From Streptosporangium minutum (GTDB lineage Bacteria > Actinomycetota > Actinomycetes > Streptosporangiales > Streptosporangiaceae), in the NCBI RefSeq assembly GCF_002149035.1, contig NZ_NGFP01000005.1, positions 3,027 to 66,579 of the forward strand: a stretch of DNA of 63,553 nt. The letters are read 5' to 3'. How positions within the stretch are numbered: position 1 is the stretch's first letter; every line of letters begins with the position of its first letter. The notes under the pieces were generated by a model. The model had not been told where the DNA came from and searched no databases. It was given only the letters and a program-made list of their open reading frames with translations. Shown one piece after another: positions 54,850-62,932 of this stretch. The position numbers and the translations under genes were made by a program.

Positions 54850-56205
54850 TCAGCGGCAGGAGAGTGCGGTCCGGGGCTGTGTGTCGCGGGAGGGGACGGC
54901 CCGATGGACGATGACGGCGGCGGTGAGGCACACGGCTCCGGCGACTGCCATTCCGGATGAGGGACCGAGAGCCGCCATCACCCCGGTGGCAGTCGCCAGG
55001 GTGAGTGTCTCCAAGCTCATCCGCGCCGTGCTGAACAGCGCGGCGCCCGCCCCTCCGCGATGGGAGGGCACGTACCTGAGCGCTTGCCCGTCCGGGACGC
55101 CCTCGGTCAGCCCGAGACACAGCCCGAGGACCCCGGCCGCGACGAGAAGGGCGGCAGGATGGCCGGTCACCTGGAGGACGACCGCGGTGACGGTGCAGGC
55201 GGACAGGGCGGTCGTCACCAGCGGCCGTGCCCATCGGCGCGCGAGCCGCGCGGCGAGAAGCGGAAAGACCGTTGACGGCACGGTCAGCAGGCTGAGCATG
55301 ACCGCTGACTCGCCCGGCCCCATGTTCCGGGCGGAGCCGAGCTGAGGGAGCACGGTCAACCCCACCACGAGCATCCCCATGAGGGCCCCCGTGGACACGG
55401 CGTACGCGCGATAGGCGGGGATCCGCAACAGGTCCACGGGGATCGCGGGATCGGACGCACGCCGTTCCACGCGGACGAGCCATGTGGCGCCGGCCGCCGC
55501 GACGAGGACGAGTACCCCCGGCCCCCACCACGGGACGCCGGCCCCAAGGCCCAGCCCGAGCGCGGTCACCGCGGCGGCGATGGTCACCCCGAAGAGGACG
55601 GCGCCGGCGAGGTCGAACTCCTCGGGCACCTCGGGGCTGCGAAGACCCGGAAGCCCGAGCGTGGCCAGGGCCGCCAGGGCGGCGACGGCCCCCGGCGCGA
55701 CGAAGACGAGGGGCCAACCTCCGATGGCCATGAGGGCCTGGGCGACGACCGGACCCAGCGCCAGACTGCTGCCCAGCACGGCGCCCGCGTAGCCGTACAC
55801 CCGACGCCGCTCCTCCGGCGGGTACACGGCCAGGATCATCGACGATCCACCGGCGGCGCACATGGCCGCCCCGACGCCGGCGACCACGCGAAGGGCTACA
55901 AGGGACAACAGGTCCGGGGCGAGGGCGGACAGGACCCCGGTGGCTGCGACGACGATGTTGCCGGCGGCGAAGAACCGGGTGCGGGCGGTGCGATCCGCTG
56001 TCGTCCCCGCCAGTAGCAGGACCGCGGCGAAGAGCCCGTTGTAGGCGAGGACGATCCACGGACCCAGGGCATCCGCACCGGGGAGCCGCGCGGTCACATC
56101 GGGGACGACCGCTGTCGCACCGGTGATCGCGAGCGGGAACACCGCATCAGAGATGAGGGCGGCCCAAAGGACACGCCGACGTTGACGGGGAGACAAGGCG
56201 AACAT
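54850..56205 (-). CDS. MFS drug-efflux-type transporter
   Basis: About 451 residues with 12-14 predicted membrane helices. Motifs include LLLAGTTADRTARTRFFAAGN (MFS motif A region) and GVGAAMCAAGGSSMILAVYPPEERRRVYGYAGAVLGSSLALGPVVAQAL (motif C region). The frame is open to 56259, but MFALSPRQRRRV at 56205, preceded by GGAGCG, looks like the true start. Export of a drug or metabolite is likely; the substrate is unknown. The adjacent LuxR-type gene may regulate it. Confidence 0.82.
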   Translation of the reverse strand: MFALSPRQRRRVLWAALISDAVFPLAITGATAVVPDVTARLPGADALGPWIVLAYNGLFAAVLLLAGTTADRTARTRFFAAGNIVVAATGVLSALAPDLLSLVALRVVAGVGAAMCAAGGSSMILAVYPPEERRRVYGYAGAVLGSSLALGPVVAQALMAIGGWPLVFVAPGAVAALAALATLGLPGLRSPEVPEEFDLAGAVLFGVTIAAAVTALGLGLGAGVPWWGPGVLVLVAAAGATWLVRVERRASDPAIPVDLLRIPAYRAYAVSTGALMGMLVVGLTVLPQLGSARNMGPGESAVMLSLLTVPSTVFPLLAARLARRWARPLVTTALSACTVTAVVLQVTGHPAALLVAAGVLGLCLGLTEGVPDGQALRYVPSHRGGAGAALFSTARMSLETLTLATATGVMAALGPSSGMAVAGAVCLTAAVIVHRAVPSRDTQPRTALSCR

Positions 56206-56498
56206 GAGTGCGCTCCGGAACAAGGGGAGTCCGAGCGCCACGAAGGCGCTCCTGGCCAAGGGTCAGGAGCGACGGCGAGAACTGGGGTTTTGCGCCGTCG
56301 CTCTCAGCGACGGCGCACCTTGTCCGTTTTCGACACGAGCACACGCTAGCAGCGGTCCCGGGCGAGCCTCCGCCGAGATACCGCCCCAGGGCACGTCCGC
56401 ATGTCCGGCGGAATCCGGTGGCGCGCAGTGCGGCCTCGGCGGCGGTCGCCTTCGCCGACGTCTCTTCGCAGGAGAGGCGTCGGAGCTCACGGGCGCCC

Positions 56499-57098
56499 TT
56501 AGTCGCGGTCGAAAGACACCTTGGGGGCCTCCTTGACCTTCGTGCCGACGCCGCCGAACAAGGCGAGACCGCTGATGACGATCCGTGGCGCTCCCCGCTC
56601 CCTGCGGACCGCACTCCTGTCGAATGCGCCGAACAAGCCGAAGCCCTTGATCTCGACTTCCACGTCGTCGGGCACGATGACCTCCGTGTATCCCCACAGG
56701 GCGAAGGCGCGCACCCGGATCTCCCGGTCGGCGAAGCGGGCATCGCGCAGATCGATCTCACCGCCGCCGAACACCGACAGCGACGTGAACGCGCGCGGGG
56801 CGACCCAGCGGCCCTTGCGGCTGAACCAGCCGAACACGCTCATCGCGAAATGGGAGCTGGGCTCGTCCCGCACCACCAGCAGGTCCGCGCGGGTCGGCTC
56901 GGGGAGGCCGCGTCCCGCGTGCGCGAGCTCGCCCCGGGTCTTGGCCTCGTAAATCTCGGTCAGCCGCTGATCCAGCTCGTCCAGCTCGATCCGGCCCGCG
57001 GCGGCGGCCTCCTGGAGCCGCCGGGTCGCCCGGTCACGGTCTCCGTCGGAGGGGCGCACCTGCCGGCCCGGGGTGAGGTCGGGATGATGCTCAACCAT
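56499..57098 (-). CDS. DUF1707 and LiaF-like domain protein
   Basis: A 199-residue soluble protein. The N-terminal DUF1707 domain (VRPSDGDRDRATRRLQEAAAAGRIELDELDQRLTEIYEAKTRGEL) precedes a C-terminal beta-rich domain (AFTSLSVFGGGEIDLRDARF ... IKGFGLFGAFDR) like LiaF/DUF2154 cell-wall-stress proteins. An ATG at 57116 is in frame, but AGGA between the two ATGs favours 57098. A perfect 22-bp palindrome (57141-57162) lies in its promoter. Probably involved in envelope-stress response; the molecular role is unknown. Confidence 0.82.
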   Translation of the reverse strand: MVEHHPDLTPGRQVRPSDGDRDRATRRLQEAAAAGRIELDELDQRLTEIYEAKTRGELAHAGRGLPEPTRADLLVVRDEPSSHFAMSVFGWFSRKGRWVAPRAFTSLSVFGGGEIDLRDARFADREIRVRAFALWGYTEVIVPDDVEVEIKGFGLFGAFDRSAVRRERGAPRIVISGLALFGGVGTKVKEAPKVSFDRD

Positions 57099-57140
57099 GT
57101 TTCCAGTCCTGTCCATGCGATCAGCGTGACCGGACCATCT

Positions 57141-57162
57141 TATTCTCCAATTGGAGAATAAT
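57141..57162. promoter_or_regulatory. Perfect 22-bp palindrome centred on CCAATTGG
   Basis: A fully symmetric 22-bp AT-rich palindrome between the TetR stop and the DUF1707 start. Its position in the DUF1707 promoter and its length fit a repressor operator. As RNA it would also form a weak hairpin at the end of the TetR transcript. Confidence 0.65.
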
Positions 57163-57795
57163 TCAGCCGGCAGCCTCCCGACCGGACTCCTCCGTCATGT
57201 GAGCACCCATCATCCGCGCGAGCTGGACACGGAACTCCGCTTCGTGCGCCGGGTCATCGGGATCGTGGCCCATGCCCGCCAGCCACGACCGGCCGCCGAT
57301 GGCGAACCCGTAGGCGGCCGAGAGCCCGATCAGCGCGACCGCCTCGATGCGCGACCGGCTCGGAACGGGCCGCCCCGCGAGTGCGGCGCGGATCCCGGCC
57401 TCGATCGTGTCGACCAGCTCCACCAGCTCCGGTCGTGCGGCGCCCCGGTAGTCGCCGTGGATCTCGGCCCAGACGAACAGGCGCAGGTAGCGCTTGTCCG
57501 CCAGGGTGTCGAACACCACGTCCATGATCCCCGCCGCGAGTGGCACGCCGTCCTCGGTGCGGATGCGCTCGCGGACCCGCGCCTCGATACGGTCGTTCTC
57601 GACTCGCAGTACCTCCTTGACCAGGGCGGCATAGGTGCCGAAATAGTGGGACACGAGCCCGTGGGCGACGCCGGCGGCCTCGGCGATCTGCCGCAGGCTG
57701 ACGTTGTCCGGACCCCGTTCTACGATCAGCTCGGCTGCCGCCGCCAGCAGCTCGGCGCGTGATTCCGCGGGGCTGCGCCTGCGTCTGGGTGTCAT
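57163..57795 (-). CDS. TetR-family regulator
   Basis: A 210-residue TetR protein: MTPRRRRSPAESRAELLAAAAELIVERGPDNVSLRQIAEAAGVAHGLVSHYFGTYAALVKEVL is the DNA-binding domain. The C-terminal ligand domain includes LRLFVWAEIHGDYRGAARPELVELVDTIEAG. A GTG at 57816 is in frame but lies inside the TTGTCCAGTGGACAA palindrome, so ATG 57795 is preferred. It probably represses itself and perhaps the DUF1707 gene downstream. Confidence 0.87.
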   Translation of the reverse strand: MTPRRRRSPAESRAELLAAAAELIVERGPDNVSLRQIAEAAGVAHGLVSHYFGTYAALVKEVLRVENDRIEARVRERIRTEDGVPLAAGIMDVVFDTLADKRYLRLFVWAEIHGDYRGAARPELVELVDTIEAGIRAALAGRPVPSRSRIEAVALIGLSAAYGFAIGGRSWLAGMGHDPDDPAHEAEFRVQLARMMGAHMTEESGREAAG

Positions 57796-57808
57796 GAACG
57801 GCAGTTTA

Positions 57809-57823
57809 TTGTCCACTGGACAA
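57809..57823. promoter_or_regulatory. TetR autoregulatory operator
   Basis: TTGTCCAGTGGACAA (minus-strand reading) is a perfect 7-1-7 palindrome 14 bp before the TetR ATG, well placed for autorepression. Confidence 0.65.
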
Positions 57824-58057
57824 CAGGAGTGGAGATCGTTCCGCTGCCCGCCGAGGGCCCGCTCCTACGCGCGATACCGATCGTCTCGCCCGGCTCATCG
57901 ACTCGGGGGCCGGAGAGATTCAGATCGGCATCGACATGCTCACGAGCCGCCCTTGACGCCCCCGATCCCGCCCTGACTGAACGGCGTTGCGGCTAGAGCC
58001 GCTGCTCCTGGGCAGGGGACGGGCACTTCGTTCCATGAAAAGCAGGAGGTGGCGTGC

Positions 58058-58585
58058 ATGACGGCCGAGGTCCCGATCGTCGTGATCGGATTGATGGGCG
58101 CGGGGAAGACCAGCGTGTCACGGCTGCTCAGCGAAGCCCTCGGCAGGCCCATGCGCGACAGCGACGAATATCTGGAAGAACGCTACGGCGCCACGGCCGC
58201 CGAGATCGCCGCCGGTGAGGGCGCCGAGGTGCTCCATGCCAGGGAGGCCGCCCACCTGCTGGACTCTCTCGCCGAACGGCCCGCTCCGGTCATCGCCGCC
58301 GCGGCCAGCGTGCTCGACGACCCGAGGTGCCGGGCCGAGCTGAAACCGGCCCTGGTCGTGTGGCTGGACGCCACGCCGGAGTTCCTCGCAAAGAAGATCA
58401 TGGCCAAGTCCCATCGGCCGCGGTTCGGCAAGGAGCCGCTGGAGCTGGCGTCCGAACTGCACGAGCGCCGGGCGGCCTCCTTCGCCGAGGTGGCCGACCT
58501 GCGCTTCCAGAGGCCCGAGATGTCCAAACACGAGGTGGCGCGGGCCGTACTCGACCATCTGGAGGCCACGGAGGCGGAGGGCTGA
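58058..58585 (+). CDS. Shikimate-kinase-like P-loop kinase
   Basis: A 175-residue protein of the shikimate kinase fold: Walker A GLMGAGKTS (residues 11-19), DSDEYLEERYGATAAEIAAGEGAEVLHAREA (substrate-binding region in which the usual FR..E motif is altered to LHARE), and an R-rich lid (SHRPRFGKEP). AGGAGG at 58044-58049 fits ATG 58058. It is isolated from aromatic biosynthesis genes and the lid is atypical. It may be a paralogue acting on another small metabolite such as gluconate. Confidence 0.78.
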   Translation: MTAEVPIVVIGLMGAGKTSVSRLLSEALGRPMRDSDEYLEERYGATAAEIAAGEGAEVLHAREAAHLLDSLAERPAPVIAAAASVLDDPRCRAELKPALVVWLDATPEFLAKKIMAKSHRPRFGKEPLELASELHERRAASFAEVADLRFQRPEMSKHEVARAVLDHLEATEAEG

Positions 58586-58614
58586 TCTCCCGCGCCGGCG
58601 CGCGCCTTCCCGCA

Positions 58615-58653
58615 CCGGACCCGGCCGGACCAGGCCGGACCAGGTCGGACCCG
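58615..58653. repeat. 10-bp tandem repeats downstream of the kinase gene
   Basis: About four copies of CCGGACCAGG-like units in the intergenic space before the carotenoid operon. Short and slightly degenerate. Confidence 0.7.
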
Positions 58654-58754
58654 TAATGGGAGCGGTGGCAGAAACGGCGGTGACAGCGGGAGATCAAAGT
58701 GAATCTGACCGGGGCCCACCGCTCCGATGACCATCGGCGGGGCACAGCCATTAG

Positions 58755-59558
58755 GTGAACAGCGGACGCCCGGCTCCCGGCCCGGTGAGGGACACGGTGA
58801 GGCGGAGGTCGCCCGCGGGCGGCCCGGGGGTTCTCGGCGTGCTGGGGGTGGCGCTGCTCCTCGGCGTGATCGTCGCGCAGGTCGCATCGGGGGTGCAGCC
58901 CCGGCCGATCCCGCTCACCAGCGTGGTCGTGCTGCTCCTGGTGGCGAGCGCCCTGGCCTTCGCCGGCGCGATCCACACCTTCCCCCGAGCGGTCGCGGCT
59001 CTCACCGCCGCGATGGTGGCCGGGTACGCCGCGGAGTGGATCGGCACCAGGACGGGGCTGCCCTTCGGGGACTACGGCTACACCGGGCTGCTCCGGCCGC
59101 AGCTCGGCGGGGTGCCGGTGATCGTGGCACTGGCATGGGGCGGCATGGGACTGGCGGCCCACGCGACGGCCGCGGCCGCGGCCCCCGGCAGCCGCGCGGC
59201 GCGGGTCGTCCTGGGAGCCCTGGCGCTGACCGCGTGGGACCTGTTCCTCGATCCGCAGATGATCCGGCTGGGCCTGTGGACCTGGCACGACCCCGGCCTC
59301 TACCGGGGGGTGCCGATCAGTAACTTCGCCGGCTGGCTGGTGGTGTCCCTGCTGGTCATGGTCTTGATCGAGGTCATCGTGGCCGACCCGGCCGCGAGGA
59401 GCGCCGGGCTGGTCGCGGTCTACACGGTGATGGCGTTCATGGAGACCCTGGGTTTCGCGGTGGTCTTCGATCCACCGGATCCGGTGGTCGCCGCGGTGGG
59501 GGGAGTCTGCATGGGCCTGTTCGCCGTGCTCGCGTGGAGGCGCATGTGGCGGAGGTGA
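58755..59558 (+). CDS. cruF: CruF-type carotenoid 1',2'-hydratase (DUF422)
   Basis: A 267-residue membrane protein with about seven to eight spans. EWIGTRTGLPFGDYGYTGLL, ALAWGGMGLAAHATAAAA and LTAWDLFLDPQMIRLGLWTWHDPGLYRGVPISNFAGWLVVS are the family core with conserved acidic and histidine residues. CruF hydrates the psi end of monocyclic carotenoids so that a sugar can be attached. GTG 58755 follows weak AGG; the gene overlaps the next by 13 bp. Confidence 0.85.
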   Translation: MNSGRPAPGPVRDTVRRRSPAGGPGVLGVLGVALLLGVIVAQVASGVQPRPIPLTSVVVLLLVASALAFAGAIHTFPRAVAALTAAMVAGYAAEWIGTRTGLPFGDYGYTGLLRPQLGGVPVIVALAWGGMGLAAHATAAAAAPGSRAARVVLGALALTAWDLFLDPQMIRLGLWTWHDPGLYRGVPISNFAGWLVVSLLVMVLIEVIVADPAARSAGLVAVYTVMAFMETLGFAVVFDPPDPVVAAVGGVCMGLFAVLAWRRMWRR

Positions 59559-60976
59559 TCGTGATCGGCGGCGGCGTGGGCGGCATGGTCGCCGCCCTGC
59601 TGCTGGCCGGGCAGGGGCATCGGGTGCGGCTGTACGAGCAGCGGTCCCGGCTGGGGGGCAAGCTCGCCGAGCACACGCGCGACGGCTTCACCTTCTCCAT
59701 CGGGCCGTCGCTGCTGACCCTGCCCGGCGTCTTCGCCGACCTCGGCCTGAAACTCGACCTCGTCGAGCCGCGGGAGCTGTGCCGCTACCGCTTCGCCGAC
59801 GGCTCGGAGCTGGCGGCGCACCGCGACCCGGCGAGGATGGCCGGCGAGGTGGACCGGCTCTCGCCGGGAGAGGGCCGCAACTGGCTGGCCTTTCACGAGT
59901 GGGCACGGACCTGCTTCGAGGCGTCGCGTCACACGTTCTTCGCCGGGCCGCTCACCCGGCCGCCGTCACGGGCACGCCTGTCCGACCTGATGGCGGTCGC
60001 GCCCGGCCGTACCCTCCACGGCCTGGCCCGCCGCTTCTTCACCGATCCGCGCCTGCTGCAGTACGCCGGCCGTTACGCGACCTACGCGGGCTCCAGCCCG
60101 TACCGGGCGCCGGCGGCTCTGGCCTGCATCCCCGCCATCGAGCACGGGCAGGGCGGCTGGTACGTGCCGGGCGGGCTGCCCCGCGTCGCCGACGCCCTGG
60201 CCCTGCTGCTGGACGAGGCGGGGGTGGAGGTCGCCCTCGGCGCCGAGGTGACGGACGTGCTCACCGACGGCCGCCGGGTCCGGGGAGTACGGCTGGCCTC
60301 CGGGCAGCGCGAACGCGCCGACGTCGTGATCGCCAACACCGACGCGGCGGCGCTCTACGGGCGGCTGCTGCCGGACCGGCGGCGGCTGCGGCGCATCGCC
60401 GCGCTCGGCACCTCCTCCTCGGCGTTCCTGCTGCTGGCCGGGGTGGAGGGGCGGACCGAGGGGCTCGCGCACCACTCCGTCGTCTTCTCCGCCGACTACG
60501 GACGGGAGTTCGCCGACATCTTCGACCGCCGCCGGCCGCCGGAGGATCCGACCGTCTACATCGGCTGCTCGGCGGTGGACGACCCGTCACAGGCTCCGAA
60601 GGGCGCCGAGAACTGGGTCATGCTGGTCAACGTCCCGGCCCGCGACCCGAGCCGGTGGCCGATGTCCCCCGAGGCCTACCGGGACCTGGTGCTGGACCGT
60701 CTGGCCGCACGGGGCCACGACCTGTCGGGACGGCTCCGCTTCGTCGATCTGCTGACCCCCGCCGACCTGCGCGAGCGGTACGGCGCGTGGGGCGGGGCGA
60801 TCTACGGTGGCGCCTACGCCGGCCCGCTCGCGCCCTTCCGGCGCCCCGGGAACAGGGGTCCCCGGCGCGGCCTGTACCTGGTGGGAGGCTCGGTGCATCC
60901 CGGCGGCGGGCTGCCGCTGGTCGCGATGGGCGGCCGCATCGTCGCCTCGCTCGTCCAGGAGGACCTGCGGCGATGA
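59546..60976 (+). CDS. CrtI/CrtD-family carotenoid desaturase
   Basis: A 476-residue phytoene-desaturase-family FAD enzyme: VIVIGGGVGGMVAALLLAGQGHRVRLYEQRSRLGGKL at the N-terminus and YLVGGSVHPGGGLPLVAMGGRIVASLV at the C-terminus. GGAGG 5 bp upstream chooses GTG 59546, inside the cruF end. In this context (CruF, GT, CrtA-like) it is more likely a 1-hydroxycarotenoid 3,4-desaturase (CrtD-like) or late desaturase than phytoene desaturase itself. Its stop overlaps the next ATG (ATGA). Confidence 0.82.
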   Translation: MAEVIVIGGGVGGMVAALLLAGQGHRVRLYEQRSRLGGKLAEHTRDGFTFSIGPSLLTLPGVFADLGLKLDLVEPRELCRYRFADGSELAAHRDPARMAGEVDRLSPGEGRNWLAFHEWARTCFEASRHTFFAGPLTRPPSRARLSDLMAVAPGRTLHGLARRFFTDPRLLQYAGRYATYAGSSPYRAPAALACIPAIEHGQGGWYVPGGLPRVADALALLLDEAGVEVALGAEVTDVLTDGRRVRGVRLASGQRERADVVIANTDAAALYGRLLPDRRRLRRIAALGTSSSAFLLLAGVEGRTEGLAHHSVVFSADYGREFADIFDRRRPPEDPTVYIGCSAVDDPSQAPKGAENWVMLVNVPARDPSRWPMSPEAYRDLVLDRLAARGHDLSGRLRFVDLLTPADLRERYGAWGGAIYGGAYAGPLAPFRRPGNRGPRRGLYLVGGSVHPGGGLPLVAMGGRIVASLVQEDLRR

Positions 60977-62385
60977 GACCACCGCTCACCACGCTCCGCA
61001 CCACCGCTCACCACGCGGGACTCCTCGCCGCCGCTCACCGCCCGAGGCTCCTGACCGCCCTTCACCACGCGGGACTCCGCACCGCCGCTCGCCGTCCGGG
61101 GCTCCTGGCCGCCCTTCACCGCGTAAGGGAGCCCGTCCCGATGAGACCGCTCACCGTGTTCCAGGCCGTCGCCGCGCTCGCCGTCGGGGTACGGCTGGCC
61201 CGCGGACGCGACCGGCTGCCCCCGCTGGCCCCCGTCGGGGCGACGGCCGCGCGGATCTCGGTGGTGATCCCGGCCCGCGACGAGGAGGGCCGCATCGGCC
61301 CCTGCCTGTCGGCGGTGCTCGCCGACCCGGCCGTCATGGAGGTCCTCGTCGTCGACGACGAGTCGGGCGATGGCACGGCGCGGCTGGCCGCCGAGCTCGG
61401 CGCGAAGGTCGTCGTGGGCGCGCCCCTTCCGGAGGGCTGGGTGGGCAAGCAGTGGGCGCTGCTGCAGGGGGTCGAGGCGGCCGGCGGCGACATCGTGGTG
61501 ACCCTCGACGCGGACGCCCGGCCCGCGCCGGGCCTGTTCGGCGCGCTGGCCGCGGCCCTGGACGGCTACGACCTGGTCAGCGCCGGTCCCCGGTTCGTCT
61601 GCGGCGGGATCGCCGAGCAGGCGCTGCACGCCTCGTTCCTGGCGACGCTGGTCTACCGGTCCGGCCCGATCGGGCCGTCCTCCGCCCCCGCTCCGCACCG
61701 TGTCATGGCCAACGGCCAGTGCATGGCCTTCCGCCGTACGGCGATGCTGTCCGCCGGCGGGTTCCGGCGGGTCCGCGGGCACATGACCGACGACGTGGCG
61801 CTGGCTCGGACCCTGGCCGCCGACGGCTGGGCGGTGGGCTTCCTGGACGCGGGGGGCCTGCTGGAGGTCGACATGCACGAGTCGGCGGCCGAGGTGTGGC
61901 GGGAGTGGGGGAGGTCGCTGCCGCTGCGCGACGTCACCGGCCCCGGCCGGCAGGCCGCCGACCTGGCCGCGATCTGGCTCACCGCCGCCCTGCCCGTCCT
62001 GCGGCTGGCGGCCGGCCGGCCCACCCGGCTCGACCTGGGGCTGCTGGCCGTACGGCTGCTGCTGACCGGCGCGCTGCGCGGCAGCTACACCCGGCCCGGC
62101 CCCGGCGTGCTGCTGTCCCCCCTGCTGGATCCGCTGACCGCGGTACGGCTGACGCAGGCGACGCTGCGCCCGGTGCGCAACTGGCGGGGCCGTACCTATC
62201 CCAGGGACGCGCATAGAGGCGCGGCTCCCAGAGAGGCGGTTCCCAAGGACGCGGTTCCCAGGGACGCGGTTCCGGAGGGCACGGCTCCGGAGGGCACGGC
62301 TGCGGGGGTCACGACCGGTGCCCGGCCCGATCGGCCGGGCCGGGCCGGGCGGCCCGCGCCGCCTGCCCGAAGCGCAGCCCGATGA
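60973..62385 (+). CDS. CruG-like family-2 glycosyltransferase with repeat-bearing ends
   Basis: A 470-residue protein from the coupled ATG 60973, or 414 residues from ATG 61141 (MRPLTVFQ). The GT2 core has [67 protein letters not shown] and [18 protein letters not shown]. This matches CruG/HpnB-like transferases, proposed to glycosylate the 1'-hydroxyl made by CruF. Residues 4-50 are 9-residue tandem repeats. The C-terminus carries six 5-residue repeats (AVPRD-like) and overlaps the convergent plsY by 77 bp. Confidence 0.83.
   Translation: MRPPLTTLRTTAHHAGLLAAAHRPRLLTALHHAGLRTAARRPGLLAALHRVREPVPMRPLTVFQAVAALAVGVRLARGRDRLPPLAPVGATAARISVVIPARDEEGRIGPCLSAVLADPAVMEVLVVDDESGDGTARLAAELGAKVVVGAPLPEGWVGKQWALLQGVEAAGGDIVVTLDADARPAPGLFGALAAALDGYDLVSAGPRFVCGGIAEQALHASFLATLVYRSGPIGPSSAPAPHRVMANGQCMAFRRTAMLSAGGFRRVRGHMTDDVALARTLAADGWAVGFLDAGGLLEVDMHESAAEVWREWGRSLPLRDVTGPGRQAADLAAIWLTAALPVLRLAAGRPTRLDLGLLAVRLLLTGALRGSYTRPGPGVLLSPLLDPLTAVRLTQATLRPVRNWRGRTYPRDAHRGAAPREAVPKDAVPRDAVPEGTAPEGTAAGVTTGARPDRPGRAGRPAPPARSAAR
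60982..61123. repeat. 27-bp tandem repeats at the CruG-like gene start
   Basis: Four full units (61004-61030, 61031-61057, 61058-61084, 61085-61111) with partial units on both sides, each beginning CCGCTCACC or CCCTTCACC. The period keeps reading frame (9 codons). The unit resembles the true gene start (GACCGCTCACC near 61145). Confidence 0.88.
62221..62310. repeat. 15-bp tandem repeats in the CruG-like C-terminus
   Basis: Six units of GCGGTTCCCAGGGAC type encoding [25 protein letters not shown] and a final variant. They lie immediately before and across the plsY stop codon (62309). Confidence 0.9.
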
Positions 62386-62932
62386 GGCACATCAGCACCC
62401 CCGTCCCGGCCACGTGCCCGACCGGCGCGAAGAGGAGCTGGAACAGCGGGAGGCCGAACACGCCCGCCCGCGCGCCGATGGCGAAGGACCGTGTCACCAG
62501 GCCGGCCGCGATCAGGACGGCGACGCCGAGCAGGAACCCGGGCGGGCAGATGACGGCGGAGCCGCCCACGAAGGCGAGGATCGACCGGCCGCCCCGGAAC
62601 CCGGCGAACACCGGCCAGGCGTGCCCGATCATCGCGGCGGCCACCGCCAGGTACACCGGCACGGCGCCGGCGCCGGCGACCCCCGCGAACCCCATGGTGT
62701 GCGGGCCGGTGACCGCGAGGGCGAGCAGCGCGGCGAGCGTGCCCTTGAGCGTGTCCCCCGCGAAGACGGGCAGGGCGGCCCGCCGGCCGAGCCGCTCCTT
62801 GACGTTCCAGAAGCCGGGGTTGCCGTCGCCGACCTCGCGGGGGTCGAAGCCGTACGCCCGGGAGATCGCCACCGCGACCGGCACGGACCCGAGAAGGTAG
62901 CCGCCGATGACCGCGCCGAGCAGGAGAATCAT
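62309..62932 (-). CDS. plsY: PlsY-type glycerol-3-phosphate acyltransferase
   Basis: A 207-residue polytopic acyltransferase: MILLLGAVIGGYLLGSVPVAVAISR, then DPREVGDGNPGFWNVKERLG, FAGDTLKGTLAALLALAV, and GHAWPVFAGFRGGRSILAFVGG. These match the three conserved PlsY motifs, with GNPGFWN in place of SGNxGATN and RGGRSIL in place of GGKGVAT. The changes suggest a divergent or repurposed enzyme. It starts at ATG 62932. Both ends overlap opposite-strand genes, 77 bp with the GT and 26 bp with the CrtA-like gene. In this setting acylation of a carotenoid glycoside is conceivable; that is speculation. Confidence 0.8.
   Translation of the reverse strand: MILLLGAVIGGYLLGSVPVAVAISRAYGFDPREVGDGNPGFWNVKERLGRRAALPVFAGDTLKGTLAALLALAVTGPHTMGFAGVAGAGAVPVYLAVAAAMIGHAWPVFAGFRGGRSILAFVGGSAVICPPGFLLGVAVLIAAGLVTRSFAIGARAGVFGLPLFQLLFAPVGHVAGTGVLMCLIGLRFGQAARAARPGPADRAGHRS

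Noticed and set aside
57860-57957. A fragment reading DTDRLARLIDSGAGEIQIGI ending in a stop before the kinase gene
   Set aside because: Too short and not clearly similar to any family; might be a gene relic, but not supportable.
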